A stretch of DNA of 64,000 nucleotides from contig CP075493.1 of the NCBI GenBank assembly GCA_021613535.1, positions 4,340,001-4,404,000 of the forward strand. The letters run 5' to 3'. Both the position numbers and the translations under genes were made by a program. How positions within the stretch are numbered: the stretch's first letter is position 1; each line of letters starts with the position of its first letter. This DNA is from Adineta vaga. Taxonomy: Eukaryota; Rotifera. Below the pieces are notes generated by a model. It saw nothing but the letters and a program-made list of their open reading frames with translations. It was not told the origin of the DNA and did no database searches. Below, in pieces: positions 11,901-22,319 of this stretch.

Positions 11901-14900
11901 GTACTATTATCTAATTGATCTAATAATGATGACCAAATTTCATCGATTAATGTATGTGTACATTCGGAAATACATTTTCGATAACTAAAATACAATAGTA
12001 GATATAAATTTGTTTGATAAAGAAAATTTCATACTGTATGAGAACATTTTTTGGAAGAATAATGGATTTATCAAATGCAATTGTGAAACGTTTGGTTAAT
12101 TTAGGTAATGATCTCATACGAGAATATAAATCAATATAACCAATAAGAAAAACTGAAAGAGATGGTTGAAAATCAATAAAATGTTTGATTAATTCAGATA
12201 GATTTGTTTCAATTAATGTTGGATGAAGATGAAGACAAACAACACAAAGATGTGCATAATTTTCTGTTTTATAATCAAGCTGACGTTTGAAAAGAATATC
12301 TTTCATCCAATTGGTAATACGTTCTTCGAGTGTATCATTTAATAATTGATCAATTAAATGTTTTTCATCAAGAATTTCAAGTAATTGACGAATACCATCG
12401 ATATAAAGGCTACCGTTTGGAATTTGTTCAAGCCAACGATTCATTTGTGTGAGTAATTCAAATACATCAGATATTTTTTCTCTAAAGATGAAACTTTTGA
12501 ACAATATTAAAAAATGATTTAACTTACGAATCAATTAAATTAATACAATGACGAAAGACCAATGGAAGAAAATTGATCACATTAGAATTTCCCTTTTGAT
12601 ATAAAAAGAAAGCTATCGGTTATGAATGAAAAAAGAGATGATCGTACTGAGATAACAAGTGATTCAAGTGTAGTGAATAAAGGTGAAACTGGACAAGAGA
12701 TCGTTTTGTTTGTTGATAAGGATTGTATATAATCACGATACGCAGTAATCCATGTTCTAAATATGAATGATTGAAGATTAGTTTTAGTTGATATGTAAGA
12801 TCATCTTACCTATGAAAAATAATATATCTGAGAATATCATCGATAAGAGATGATAATGATGAATAAATTAGACGAACATTCAATAAAGGAGCAAGCAATT
12901 GTTTGCATAAATCAACAAATACCTAAAATAGAAAGAAAAAAAAGTTGACAACAGGTTCTACCCAGATTTGAACTGGGGTCGCTGGATTCAAAGTCCAAAG
13001 TGCTAACCGCTACACCATAGAACCACATATATTAGTCGTCATTCTTTCTTATTCATTGATATACATTGTATCTTTCTCCATCAGAAAAAAAGGAATATCA
13101 GGTTCTACCCAGATTTGAACTGGGGTCGCTGGATTCAAAGTCCAAAGTGCTAACCGCTACACCATAGAACCACATGCATTCGACCTTCTCATTTTCGGAA
13201 AAATCTTTTCATTCCATCTTATTCAAGTTAATAAATAAAGTATATTTTTCGGAAAAAAACCCACTATTTATTAACTGCCTATATTTCTAGTGTATCTTAC
13301 TTCTCTCAAAAACTAAAAAGTGATCATCAAAATCTTATTGGATAGTTATTGTCGAAAATATGGATAGAATATAATATCAGTAAAAACAGAAAAAAAAGAA
13401 GATATCAGGTTCTACCCAGATTTGAACTGGGGTCGCTGGATTCAAAGTCCAAAGTGCTAACCGCTACACCATAGAACCACGTCTCTCTCCAGTTGACTTT
13501 TTCTAAACATTGGTTTTTCACATCAGTTTCAACTATGACAAAAAAATCTATGAAAGACAATGCAAGATGATATTTCTGTTATCCGGAGATCTGACTGCAT
13601 TTAAACTAACATAATTAAATGATTTACTACAATTTAGAAGTTTCTAACCCACCCAAACAACTTCATTAAATAACTATCAGAAAAAAAGTAATAACTTTTT
13701 GTCGTAATGCTCTATGGTTCAATTTTCTAAGTAGATAATCCGATTAAACGGTTTTTAATCTTTCGAAATCAACAGCAAAAAAAGTTGACAACAGGTTCTA
13801 CCCAGATTTGAACTGGGGTCGCTGGATTCAAAGTCCAAAGTGCTAACCGCTACACCATAGAACCACATGTATTTTACTATGGCATTCGAACGCCACCGCG
13901 ATAGTATTCTATTGAAAAACTTGAATGAATTTAAAAAAATTAAATGCAGGTTCTACCCAGATTTGAACTGGGGTCGCTGGATTCAAAGTCCAAAGTGCTA
14001 ACCGCTACACCATAGAACCTTGGTTACTAATAATGGTCCTGATCTCGCGCATTTTATCATTCCATAAAGCTCGTAAAGAAATTCTAAATGATATTTGTCA
14101 AGAAAGAAAAAAAATCAAATGCAGGTTCTACCCAGATTTGAACTGGGGTCGCTGGATTCAAAGTCCAAAGTGCTAACCGCTACACCATAGAACCTTGGTT
14201 ACTAACAATAGTCTTGGTCTCGCACATTTTATCATTTCGTATAGCTCGTAAAGAAAAATCAAGTGATATTTACTGTGAGCGAACAAAAAAATTAAATACA
14301 GGTTCTACCCAGATTTGAACTGGGGTCGCTGGATTCAAAGTCCAAAGTGCTAACCGCTACACCATAGAACCTCTGTAAATCTCCTGTCCAAAACTATTCT
14401 ACTAGAAAATTAATTTTACCTTATTGATATTTCCTTGCACACGAACAGTTGTCCAATATTTATTTAAAATCATTGTCAAGAATTCTTCATGTTCTTGATA
14501 TTTGTTTAACACAATTCGTAATAATTCAACCTAAAGATTTCGTATTATAAATGAAAGAAAACAAACATTATTTTACTAACTAATTGATCATATTTGTAAT
14601 CAAGTTCTTTTCCATGATTTCCAATAAGTAAACAACATTCAATAGCTGAATTGTTTGACTCACCACTTTCATTTCCTAATGTGTCAATTAAAGCCTATCG
14701 AATAGACAAGAAGAATTTATATCAATATAGATATTTTTCTACTAAATACAAACTTTGATAAATGACGATTTAATAGAAACTTGTTCATTCGATAGATTTT
14801 TCAAACAGAAGATCAATTGATGCCATACACGATGAACCAATTCTACCGAATCCAGACCGGATCTAAATATATCAATTGAGTTTTGAATCTTTATATTCAA

Positions 14901-14969
14901 TGCACAAAAATGTATGATAATTACGTCGAACGTTTGTCCTCGATAAAAACAATCGCTACATATATTCAT
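8991..14969 (-). CDS. URB2: URB2/Npa2-like nucleolar ribosome-biogenesis protein, many exons
   Basis: About 17 exons read on the minus strand. Recognisable coding blocks include 14867-14759, 12477-12032, 11986-11749 and 10766-10090, and the last exon ends at 8991. The protein is large, almost wholly helical and of HEAT-like character, with no catalytic motif. The C terminus (QLHQQFKQYHMFKGAV) resembles the end of Urb2/Npa2 proteins, and the preceding block with IVYVLI and LLSKGVYI also fits. Urb2 acts in the nucleolus in early 60S pre-ribosome assembly. Alternatives are another HEAT-repeat scaffold or an exportin-like protein. All introns are about 50-70 bases except one of 1497 bases (12923-14419), which holds seven tRNA genes. 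The first exon is uncertain: the start at 14969 needs a weak GTTCGA donor to stay in frame. Confidence 0.55.
12953..13024 (-). tRNA. tRNA-Gln (TTG), copy 1
   Basis: 72 bases on the minus strand, beginning GGTTCTATGGTGTAGCGG with anticodon loop CTTTGAA (anticodon TTG). It has a B box (GTTCAAATC), closing acceptor stem GAACC and discriminator T. A T run follows the 3' end after about 13 bases. It lies in the long intron of the URB2-like gene, in the same orientation. The flank aaaaaagttgacaac is shared with copy 4. Confidence 0.95.
13100..13171 (-). tRNA. tRNA-Gln (TTG), copy 2
   Basis: Identical 72-base tRNA body to copy 1, minus strand, anticodon TTG, no intron. A minus-strand T run downstream serves as a pol III terminator. 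Confidence 0.95.
13407..13478 (-). tRNA. tRNA-Gln (TTG), copy 3
   Basis: Identical tRNA body, minus strand, anticodon TTG. A run of eight T residues lies just downstream on its strand. Confidence 0.95.
13793..13864 (-). tRNA. tRNA-Gln (TTG), copy 4
   Basis: Identical tRNA body, minus strand. The 3' flank (aaaaaagttgacaac on the plus strand) is the same as beside copy 1, pointing to duplication of a segment larger than the tRNA. Confidence 0.95.
13948..14019 (-). tRNA. tRNA-Gln (TTG), copy 5
   Basis: Identical tRNA body, minus strand. It shares about 100 bases of diverged spacer with copy 6 (ttggttactaa...agctcgtaaagaaa), so 5 and 6 are tandem duplicates about 175 bases apart. Confidence 0.95.
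14123..14194 (-). tRNA. tRNA-Gln (TTG), copy 6
   Basis: Identical tRNA body, minus strand. It is followed on the plus side by the same spacer type as copy 5, then copy 7 at a similar distance. Confidence 0.95.
14300..14371 (-). tRNA. tRNA-Gln (TTG), copy 7
   Basis: Identical tRNA body, minus strand, nearest to the 5' splice site of the host intron (donor at 14419). A T run lies downstream on its strand. Confidence 0.95.
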
Positions 14970-15313
14970 CTAGTAAATTATCAACGGGCCCTTGTTTTCT
15001 CCTAATCTAATTGCAAGCAAAAACGTAAAAATAGCATTTGCTTTTAAATCTCATTTATTTAATATAACAGAGTGTATGACTTTATGTTGAATCGTTTTTT
15101 CCTCACGACACATTAGCAAAAGAATAAAAAGAATTTCACTTATTTATTTTTTTTTCCATTGATTCAAGAATGTTTCCTCAGTAGCATGCAACCTATACAA
15201 GATGCTTACAATGTAATTTCCATATATAAGTTTTCTTTGTTTTCCGTTCTCAATATTAATTGATTTCATGTGTTTGTATTAAGAAAACATACATCGATTC
15301 TTTTCTATTCTAG
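14970..15313. other. Divergent intergenic region
   Basis: 344 bases between the URB2-like gene and the small basic-protein gene, AT-rich. The last bases (ttctattctag just before 15314) look like a splice acceptor, so the downstream gene may have a 5' untranslated exon here. Confidence 0.4.
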
Positions 15314-15616
15314 ATGTTATCTAACAAATCAGCAGAAAAATCGATTCGTTCACATAGTGTTCATGTTGCTGTTGAACGTGATTATAATAGAAAAAAACGA
15401 CAGCAAAAACATGAAATCAAACAGGAAAAAGATTTTCTTGATCTTGAACGTAAAATCACCTCAACTACCAAACGATCTCATCCGATTGAGCCAAAAACTT
15501 TAACTCCAAGTCGTTCTGGAAGATCCTTGGAGGAATTTATGCGAATGGAAAAAATGAAAGAAGATAAAATGATCAATTCAAAAAAACTCGCAAATGACAG
15601 AATACGTCGAAATTAA
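15314..15616 (+). CDS. Small basic coiled-coil-like protein, unknown function
   Basis: 100 residues, start MLSNKSAEKSIRSHSVHVAV. The protein is very rich in Lys, Arg and Glu, with a charged helical stretch at about 20-50 (VERDYNRKKRQQKHEIKQEK). A second charged helix follows the GRSLEEFMRMEKMKEDK segment near the end. No known domain is recognised. A splice acceptor sits immediately before the ATG, suggesting a spliced 5' leader. Only the length, composition and acceptor support it as a gene. It converges on the short minus-strand gene at 15655. Confidence 0.5.
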   Translation: MLSNKSAEKSIRSHSVHVAVERDYNRKKRQQKHEIKQEKDFLDLERKITSTTKRSHPIEPKTLTPSRSGRSLEEFMRMEKMKEDKMINSKKLANDRIRRN

Positions 15617-15654
15617 TTGACTTCTTTTTTTTTTCGTTTTGTAAAAATAAAATT

Positions 15655-15858
15655 TTACTTTTTTCGATTAATAACAAGACCAGATAACCAATCAAATATC
15701 ATTTGTTTCGAATCAATATGCCAATATTGTTCTGTAAGATCCAAACGTTTATCAATTGATAATTGACGATCAGTTAATTGAGTATAAAGAGCTAGAGAAA
15801 ATCAAAGAGATTATTAATTAAAGTAAAACTTAAGTGACTTACTTTCACCTAGTTTCAT
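15655..15858 (-). CDS. Tiny two-exon gene, 50-residue protein of unknown function
   Basis: Exon 1 is 15858-15843 (MKLGE) and exon 2 is 15791-15655. The 51-base intron has a GTAAGT donor and a ctctag acceptor. The joined frame is 153 bases, giving a protein with LYTQLTDRQLSIDKRLDLTE, then QYWHIDSKQMIFDWLSGL and a basic end. It is charged, probably helical, and lacks signal peptide and membrane segment. The clean splice sites and frame suggest a real small gene, or the 3' end of a longer one. I do not recognise the family. Its stop is 39 bases from the stop of the convergent gene at 15616. Confidence 0.5.
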
Positions 15859-16068
15859 CTTTATGATAGTTTAGTTTAAATAGTAAACTTATATGTGTGT
15901 ATCTACAAATACGAAAATAGAATTACGTACAACATTGAAACAATGATGATAAATCACAAAAGCAATATTTAAGATAAGGACGGTTTAAATCGACGAATGA
16001 ATTCATTAATTTCAAAATCTAAATTGAAGAAGAAAATTCATTGAGAATGAATTCTCATACGTTTGTAT

Positions 16069-16939
16069 TTAATTTCCTTCTTCTTCTTCTTCTTCATTTC
16101 GATGACTTTTAGTTAACTGTTGTCTCAATTCTTTAATTTGTTGATTTTTTTGATCAATTATTCTCTTCATATTTAAATAAGTATTTGTTTGATTGAATTT
16201 TTTTTCTAATTCATTTTCAGCTAATGATAATGCATGTTGAATATCTTTTAAACGTGTTTGATTGCTTTCGATTTGTTGAGTGTAAGATGCTTCTTTCGTG
16301 GAATGTAAACGTGTATTTTCTTCTAATTGATGAGATAAGAAATCATCATCTTTTTCATATTTAAGTAAACGAGTTTTTAATTGATCATTTAATTGTTGTA
16401 ATTTTTGTATTTCAGTTTTAAGAAGTATCGTCGATTTCGTATCATTAATTGGATCCATCATAGCATCTAATGAAGAAAAAAAAAATAGATCGAAAAGAGA
16501 GAGAGATTAATTTGTTTCACTTACTCATATCTTTATATCCTTTCGATTTTTTTGTATTGATTTGTTGTTGTTCATAATCTCGAATAAGATCAATTAGACG
16601 ACGATTTTCTAATTGATCAAAATTGGGATTTAATTTTAAAAACCATTGTTCAGCTTGTTGAAATAATTGTTTCATTAGAAGAGCATTAACACGATATTGA
16701 TGTGTTAATTCTTGTTCAAATTCTTTTTCTAATAGATCAATAAATTCATCGAGAAGATCTTGTACTTCATTAACAGTCATCATTTGTTCATCCGATAAAC
16801 GTTGAGTTTTGAAATCTTCAGCTGCTGAACGAAATGATCGTAAACCAACAGTCTTTTGTTCATGTGAAAAACGAACATAATGACGAATGATTTGTTCATG
16901 ATGTTCATTGACACCAAGATCATTTGATGATGATGCCAT
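16069..16939 (-). CDS. LZTFL1: LZTFL1 (BBS17), BBSome trafficking regulator
   Basis: Two exons, 16939-16525 and 16466-16069, making 813 bases and 270 residues (human about 299). The N terminus LGVNEHHEQIIRHYVRFS matches the LZTFL1 opening. It is followed by LLMKQLFQQAEQWFLKLNP and NRRLIDLIRDYE, both well kept in the family. Exon 2 is a long coiled coil ending with ELEKKFNQTNTYLNMKRII and QIKELRQQL, then an acidic tail of glutamates. LZTFL1 binds the BBSome and limits its entry to cilia, so it concerns ciliary membrane-protein traffic, as expected in a ciliated animal. The start MASSSNDLGV is the first ATG in frame. It is divergent from the pentapeptide-repeat gene. Confidence 0.9.
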
Positions 16940-17358
16940 TGATATCGATTTACTTCTATTAATTTATTAAATATATATATATATATATATCTTATAACTA
17001 ATTTTAAAAATTGTTCTCTTTTTTCCTATGTATACTGGAATTGGACGCGAAAGAAATCCAACCAAATGGTCTAATTATACCCTCGCTTACCGATAGATGG
17101 CGCATATATATACACATCGCCGATTTGAAAGAAACCCTCATACTCGTAAGAAACATCCAAACTAAGAAGTTTAAATTGATTTCTAGTATTACTATGAGAA
17201 AGAAAGTGGACAAGCGAGAATCAATAGTAATATGATTCCTATTGATATTATATATCATTAGATATGACATGATTAACATAAAACAACGAAAGATTTCGCC
17301 ATTAAAGAAATTGATCCTTTTTCAAATATATTTTATCGTCATTCATATTTTAACAAAA
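16940..17358. other. Divergent intergenic region with (AT)n run
   Basis: About 420 bases. An (AT)n microsatellite lies at about 16970-16990. Open frames on both strands here have no protein-like signature. I see no gene. Confidence 0.5.
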
Positions 17359-18650
17359 ATGAGGTCGATGGCAACAAGTAAGATTCCTCCTGAATCGTCG
17401 AAAAAATGTCAACTAAAAAAAGTTCTTAAATTTGTATCTGCTGTTCTCATTCCATTACTTCTGGGTGCATTCACAATTATTCATACACTTCAACAAGAAT
17501 CTATTGGGAAAAAAAATCGCAGTGTTGATTTACTTATTGCTGCCGAAGAACATGAACAAAATCTTGCATTAACCATTGATGAACAACGCAATAATCAATT
17601 AGTTGCTTATATCAATTATATATCTGAATTATTGCTTGCACAGAATTTTTCTTTAAGTAAACAAACATTGATATCAATCATTCATCCGAAAACATTAGCT
17701 ACTTTACGACAACTTGATGAAACACGTAAAGTTTATCTTCTACGATTTCTTCATGAATCCGAACTTATTACAAAGAAGACACCAGTTCGGTTAAGTTTAA
17801 ATAGTGCCAATTTTAGTCACATTCATTTAGGTACACCTGGTATTTTAACAAATATGCGACAAACATCATTTGAGAGTGCTAATCTGAACAACTGTTCATT
17901 AACTCATATTCAATTTAGTTATTCTGACTTTACAGAAACCCAACTAATTGGAGCATCATTCATTAGAGTTTACTTTGATTACGCTAATTTGACTCGTGCC
18001 TTCTTGCAATACACTAATTTTGATGAAGCTTCTATAGTTTCGAAAGCAGATTTTACTGCAGCAAATTTAACTGGTGCTAATATCAGTGAAAATCTAGTAA
18101 TATTCTATCTCGTTCTATTACTATTTATATAATTATTTTTTTCTTTTTTCCATTATAGATTAAGACTGCAGGTTCCATATCTGGTGCTATTCTTCCTAAT
18201 GGTACAAAAGGTCGCAATCGCAATCTTTTTCGTGATTCTAATTGTGAAAATTTAAATTCACATAATCTAATTCAACAGAATATTAGTTTAGAAGAAAATC
18301 GCAAATGGTTATTGAAAATAAGACCAACTGGAAAACTTTACTATTCTTTTTCTGGAGGGTTTAGTAATACTAATCAGTTACGAATGAACTTGACTCAATT
18401 TAATCAAACAGATTCTGTAGTACATATGTATTGTTTTAAGAACCAGAATTCTCAAGCAAATGAAAATCGATCGTGTCCTATATTTAAATGGGAGTATGAT
18501 AAAGCCTTAACGTCAAATTATACTGATGGATATACTCGTGTGTATGCCTTTGCGGAAGCAGATTTCAACGCAACCATGGTTAGAATTGATATTGATCTGG
18601 GAGAGGAAGAAACTTGTCGGGATGTGTATTTTTCTATTGAAACACGATAA
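17359..18650 (+). CDS. Single-pass membrane protein with pentapeptide repeats
   Basis: Two exons, 17359-18096 and 18159-18650, giving 409 residues. The start MRSMATSK is chosen because upstream codons look non-coding; ATG 17368 is also possible. A transmembrane segment at about 25-47 (FVSAVLIPLLLGAFTIIHTL) follows a basic stretch, so the rest is probably extracellular or lumenal. Pentapeptide repeats A(N/D)LxxA/T lie at about 155-250, such as SANFSHIHL, ESANLNNCSL, YANLTRAFLQY and TAANLTGANIS, forming a right-handed beta helix. A C-terminal domain of about 150 residues carries several N-glycosylation sites and no known signature. Pentapeptide repeats are typical of bacteria and cyanobacteria, so transfer is plausible. 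Function is unknown. Confidence 0.8.
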
Positions 18651-18958
18651 TAAAATAATGAATCAATTTATCTGTTCATATAAATAATATCCATATAAGA
18701 AATAATTTTTTTGAATAAGCACTCTAAAATACTCTTTAACTGAAAGAGAATTATCTGTGCGTGAATACACATTGAAAGATTTTCTCCATATAATAATTAA
18801 CTAGAACGCTTATAAAAATAACTCTTTTTTTCTTAATATCAATACAGAGAAAAAGAAAAGACGTATATTTTTATTTTTGACAAAAATAAAACATCGTAAT
18901 ACATTTCTCGATATATAAATATACGATAGAGTGTACAATTAGCATTTTATTCAAAAAT
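18651..18958. other. Intergenic region upstream of TIL gene
   Basis: 308 bases, AT-rich, with no gene seen. It ends with a TATA-like element. Confidence 0.5.
18911..18922 (+). promoter_or_regulatory. TATA-like element of first TIL gene
   Basis: ATATATAAATAT lies about 37-48 bases upstream of the ATG and is followed by acgatagag. The second TIL gene has a matching arrangement (TATATATAC followed by gatcga), so the element is shared by both copies. Confidence 0.4.
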
Positions 18959-19535
18959 ATGGCATATGTGAAATACATTCTCCTTTTCATTACTCTTATC
19001 GATTATACTGGTAAAAAGAACTTTCCTTTTTCTTTACTTTTGTTTTTTTTGTGATATTAAACTGTTTCATAGGTGGTAATGTTATATGTGGTACAAATGA
19101 ATATTTAGCTCGATGTAGTCAACCATTAGCATGTCAATCAACATGTGCTGAACCTGATCGAATGCCATGTCTAACATTGGCATGTATTCGAGGTTGTGAA
19201 TGTCAAGAAAACTATGTACGTGACACCGATCGAAATGAAAACAATGTATGTATCAAACGAGATGAATGTCGTGAGTATTTCATTGTGAGAGAAAATAGGT
19301 TATTTTTTGAAGATTTTATATCTATGTAGAAAACAACCGTAATTCAACGTGTGGAAGTAATGAAATTGAATCAAATTGTGTTAACCCATGTCAACCATCT
19401 TGTGTCGAACCAATACGAGAACCATGTCCAACGTTTGTCTGTTCAAAAGGATGTACATGTGCAGATGGTTTTATAAGAACAACCGATGATACATCAAGTG
19501 CATGCATTCCTAATGATCAATGTTCGCGACGATAA
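18959..19535 (+). CDS. Secreted protein with two TIL (trypsin inhibitor-like) domains
   Basis: Three exons, 18959-19010, 19073-19270 and 19330-19535, totalling 456 bases and 151 residues. Exon 1 encodes a signal peptide (MAYVKYILLFITLIDYTG). Exons 2 and 3 each encode one cysteine-rich TIL module. Module 1 runs from VICGTNEYLARC through CIRGCECQENYVRD to CIKRDEC, and module 2 from STCGSNEIESNC through CSKGCTCADGFIR to CIPNDQC. Each has ten cysteines in the usual spacing. TIL proteins commonly inhibit serine proteases or act as secreted defence or matrix proteins. The inhibitory loop cannot be confirmed by eye. One exon per module suggests domain duplication by exon duplication. Confidence 0.85.
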
Positions 19536-19855
19536 ATGACTTCAGGAACATAAAAATCATGCTTAGTTTCTTATTGTTTTAAAATCTTTTTTTTTTGTAT
19601 AAATAAATACAAGAAAGAGCTAGAGGATCGTTTGAAAGTTAGAATATCTATAAAGATATCATTATGAACGAAAATGACGACGATCTATGTTACTTACAAT
19701 GTAGTTCTATCTTGTATTCATCAGAGAATATATTTCATCTATTCATATCGAATGAAACGACGTCATGTTTCAAGGCATCGATGATATCGATCTATACTAT
19801 CTATTCTTCACAAATAAATAGACAGTATGTAACCTAGATTTCTTTAAATCCATCA
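19536..19855. other. Intergenic region between TIL genes
   Basis: About 320 bases, AT-rich. No gene seen. Confidence 0.5.
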
Positions 19856-19864
19856 TATATATAC
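19856..19864 (+). promoter_or_regulatory. TATA-like element of second TIL gene
   Basis: TATATATAC lies 50-58 bases upstream of the ATG and is followed by gatcga, closely resembling the element before the first TIL gene. Confidence 0.35.
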
Positions 19865-19913
19865 GATCGACGAATAATCAAAAAATCATTAGAATACATT
19901 TATTTACATTATT

Positions 19914-20245
19914 ATGGCCTCATTCAAACTCGTCGCTTGTATCGTCGTATTTTTATTAGTTGGATCGATCATCGTCGAAGCACGAAGAAGTAATACGATT
20001 TTTAAAGATGTTATTATGAACCGAAATATTTATTCTTTATAGAACATACTGATTGTGGTCGTGACGAACATGTTGATCATTGTGGTAAACCACTCTCATG
20101 TCAACTTTCGTGTGAACAACGTCGAGGACATATCTGTCATTCAGGTTGTGTTCGAACATGTATGTGCAATGGTGATCGTGTTCGCAATGTATTGAATAAA
20201 TGTGTTCGTCCTCATGAATGCCGACGAGGCCGTGTATTTCATTAA
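19914..20245 (+). CDS. Secreted single TIL-domain protein
   Basis: Two exons, 19914-19989 and 20043-20245, making 279 bases and 92 residues. A signal peptide (MASFKLVACIVVFLLVGSII) is followed by one TIL-type module with cysteines in CGRDEHVDHCG, CQLSCEQRRGHIC, GCVRTCMC and CVRPHEC. It lies 378 bases after the two-domain gene in the same orientation with similar intron placement after the signal peptide, so the two are probably tandem duplicates that then diverged. The module is unusually rich in histidine and arginine. Confidence 0.8.
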
Positions 20246-20519
20246 AAAGATTCAATGTTGAATATTTATTTTATTAATTATTTATTTTTTTCTTCAATAA
20301 ATTCTCTTTAATTCGATCAACAATTATAAATTTCTCAAATAATGCATCAGTCTTGGATCAAAAAGTAGAGCATTGTATAAAACTATCTGAATGAATGAAT
20401 GGATGTTTTAGTTTCAAAAGATTCAAATGTATGCATGTGATGTAATGAAAACGTACGATGTAGTTACTAACGAAATAGAATGATAAGAGAGAGACGAAAT
20501 CTTTATCTTTTGTTACTAC

Positions 20520-20546
20520 AACCACCACCACCACCACCATCACCAC
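20520..20546. repeat. (ACC)n trinucleotide repeat
   Basis: A short run of ACC units about 75 bases upstream of the first B-box gene. It creates a spurious poly-valine frame on the minus strand. Confidence 0.85.
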
Positions 20547-20622
20547 TACATAGATAACATACTCTCGCTGTTTTGATTTGTCTTTAACAGAACTTACGTA
20601 TAAAATTTCAGTGAATCTATTT

Positions 20623-21802
20623 ATGGCATCTACAATACGAAAAACAAAAACACCTTGTTCGAAATGTGATAAAGCCGCAGGTATACTCACTTGTCGTGGA
20701 TGTGGGAAAGATTTTTTGCTATGGTCATGTTGCTGAACATCGACAAGAACTGAATAAGGAAATGGAGAAACTTACGAATAACCATGATCTACTAAAACAA
20801 ACAATTGCTGAACAAGAAGCTGATCAGAATTGTCATCCTTTGATAGGAAAAATCAATGCATGGGAACAAGAATCAATCGAAAAAATACATCAAGCTGCTA
20901 TCAATGCACGAAAAGATTTATTGAACGTTTTATGCAAACATAGAACTGTAGTAATCAATGGTTTACAGTATCTTACTCAAGAATTAAACAATGCGCGTGG
21001 TGAAAATGATTATGTTGAACCAGATTTGAAAGAATGGAAAGAAAAGTTACAGAAATTAAAGACAGACTTAATTGCAGATCAGACGATTGATTTCGGTCAC
21101 GACAAGAATAATAATGTACTTATCTCGAAGATTTCTATCAATGACATCTTAACAGATATTTTCTGTCAACCTGTCAATGATATGCAAATATTAGAGAATG
21201 GAAATGTTGTTGTACATGGTCAAAAACAACAATATGGTTTGGTACGTGGTAGAAATGAGTATTCATCAGGACAACATCAGCTTTGTTTTCAAATCGAGCA
21301 TCATGGAAATCAGGGCAATTTATTTTGCGGTGTTCTCACCAAAAATATACCGACGCAGACAATACAGAACATTCTATATGAACTTGATGCAGATGGACAA
21401 ATCAATAACTCATCTTTAGGGTCCTACCCGCGGAGTACCCATTCAACTCTTCTTGAACGGATTAATTGTCTTAATCAATATGGCTATACTAGTAACTATC
21501 GTAATCAAGTATTTAATGGTAACAGTTATGATCCAATATGTGGTATGTATCAATTTAATACGCTTAATAAAAATCAAATAATCGAACTGCTTATTGATTG
21601 TGATCAACAAACAATAAGTTTGATTAACGAACGAACACGACAAACTCAAAACTTGAACGTTGATCTCGCGATCTGTCCATTTCCTTGGCAATTTTGTCTT
21701 ATTTTTGCTTGTGCTAATGGGCGTATTCGACTTTGCGAAGAGAAACAATTACCTAAAAAAAGTAACATTTTTCCTATCAAAAAAGAAGATTTAATGGAAT
21801 AA
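20623..21802 (+). pseudogene. B-box zinc-finger protein, copy 1, frameshifted near the start
   Basis: The ATG at 20623 opens a B-box (CSKCDKAAG, then LTCRGCGKDF), but a run of six T at 20712-20717 throws the frame out. One T fewer, as in the neighbouring copy (five T), would restore the CY.HVAEHRQEL continuation. After the lesion the frame stays open for about 360 codons. It encodes a coiled coil (KEMEKLTNNHDLLKQTIAEQ) and a C-terminal domain with GQHQLCFQIEHHGNQGNLFCG and FPWQFCLIFACANGRIRLCE, a SPRY-like beta-sandwich pattern. The layout recalls TRIM proteins without a RING. The long intact remainder argues for either a recent lesion, a base-call error in the homopolymer, or a downstream start. 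Tandem with the copy at 22320. Confidence 0.65.
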
Positions 21803-22319
21803 GCCGATGGATACATCAGAAGATTATTGGGATGATACTAAATAAAAACTTTTGTAATTGATTTTAATATCATCATTTTCCATTTTATACTTTTCAAATA
21901 AAATCAAAATGTGACAAGTCAATATAAATAACCTATTCATCAATTAGCAACAATACACAGATACTCTAAACAAGAAAATGTTTAATATTGCTAAAAAAAA
22001 GTCCATATAATGGAATTTTCCCAGCACATTGCCGAAGTACGTCATCTATCATCTTATGAATGAGAAATTCTTCGAACATGTTTCGTTCTTTCTTTCTTTT
22101 CTTGTACTTCCGGCATTTATTTATACTATCTTTATTTGAATATCGTAAATAAAGTCTGCCTACATCATCGCGCTGTCAACATAATGTCACTTAATCTCCT
22201 ATAAAGAAATTTACATGAAGATTTTTTATAGTAAAACTTGGTTTTATCGTTTGTTTTAGATATATTTGATTGATATTAAAATTTTTTACAAGCTACAACG
22301 AGACTGCAACTAAGTTATT
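21803..22319. other. Intergenic region between B-box copies
   Basis: 517 bases, AT-rich, no gene seen. Confidence 0.5.

Noticed and set aside
12953-14371. tRNA-derived SINE array instead of tRNA genes
   Set aside because: All seven bodies are identical, complete, with TTG anticodon and T-run terminators, and no shared SINE-like tail.
17004-17279. Overlapping open frames on both strands upstream of the pentapeptide gene
   Set aside because: No protein-like composition, no motif, and mutually overlapping.
20358-20690. Minus-strand 110-codon frame with a valine run
   Set aside because: It is the reverse of an (ACC)n repeat and lies over the B-box gene promoter and start.
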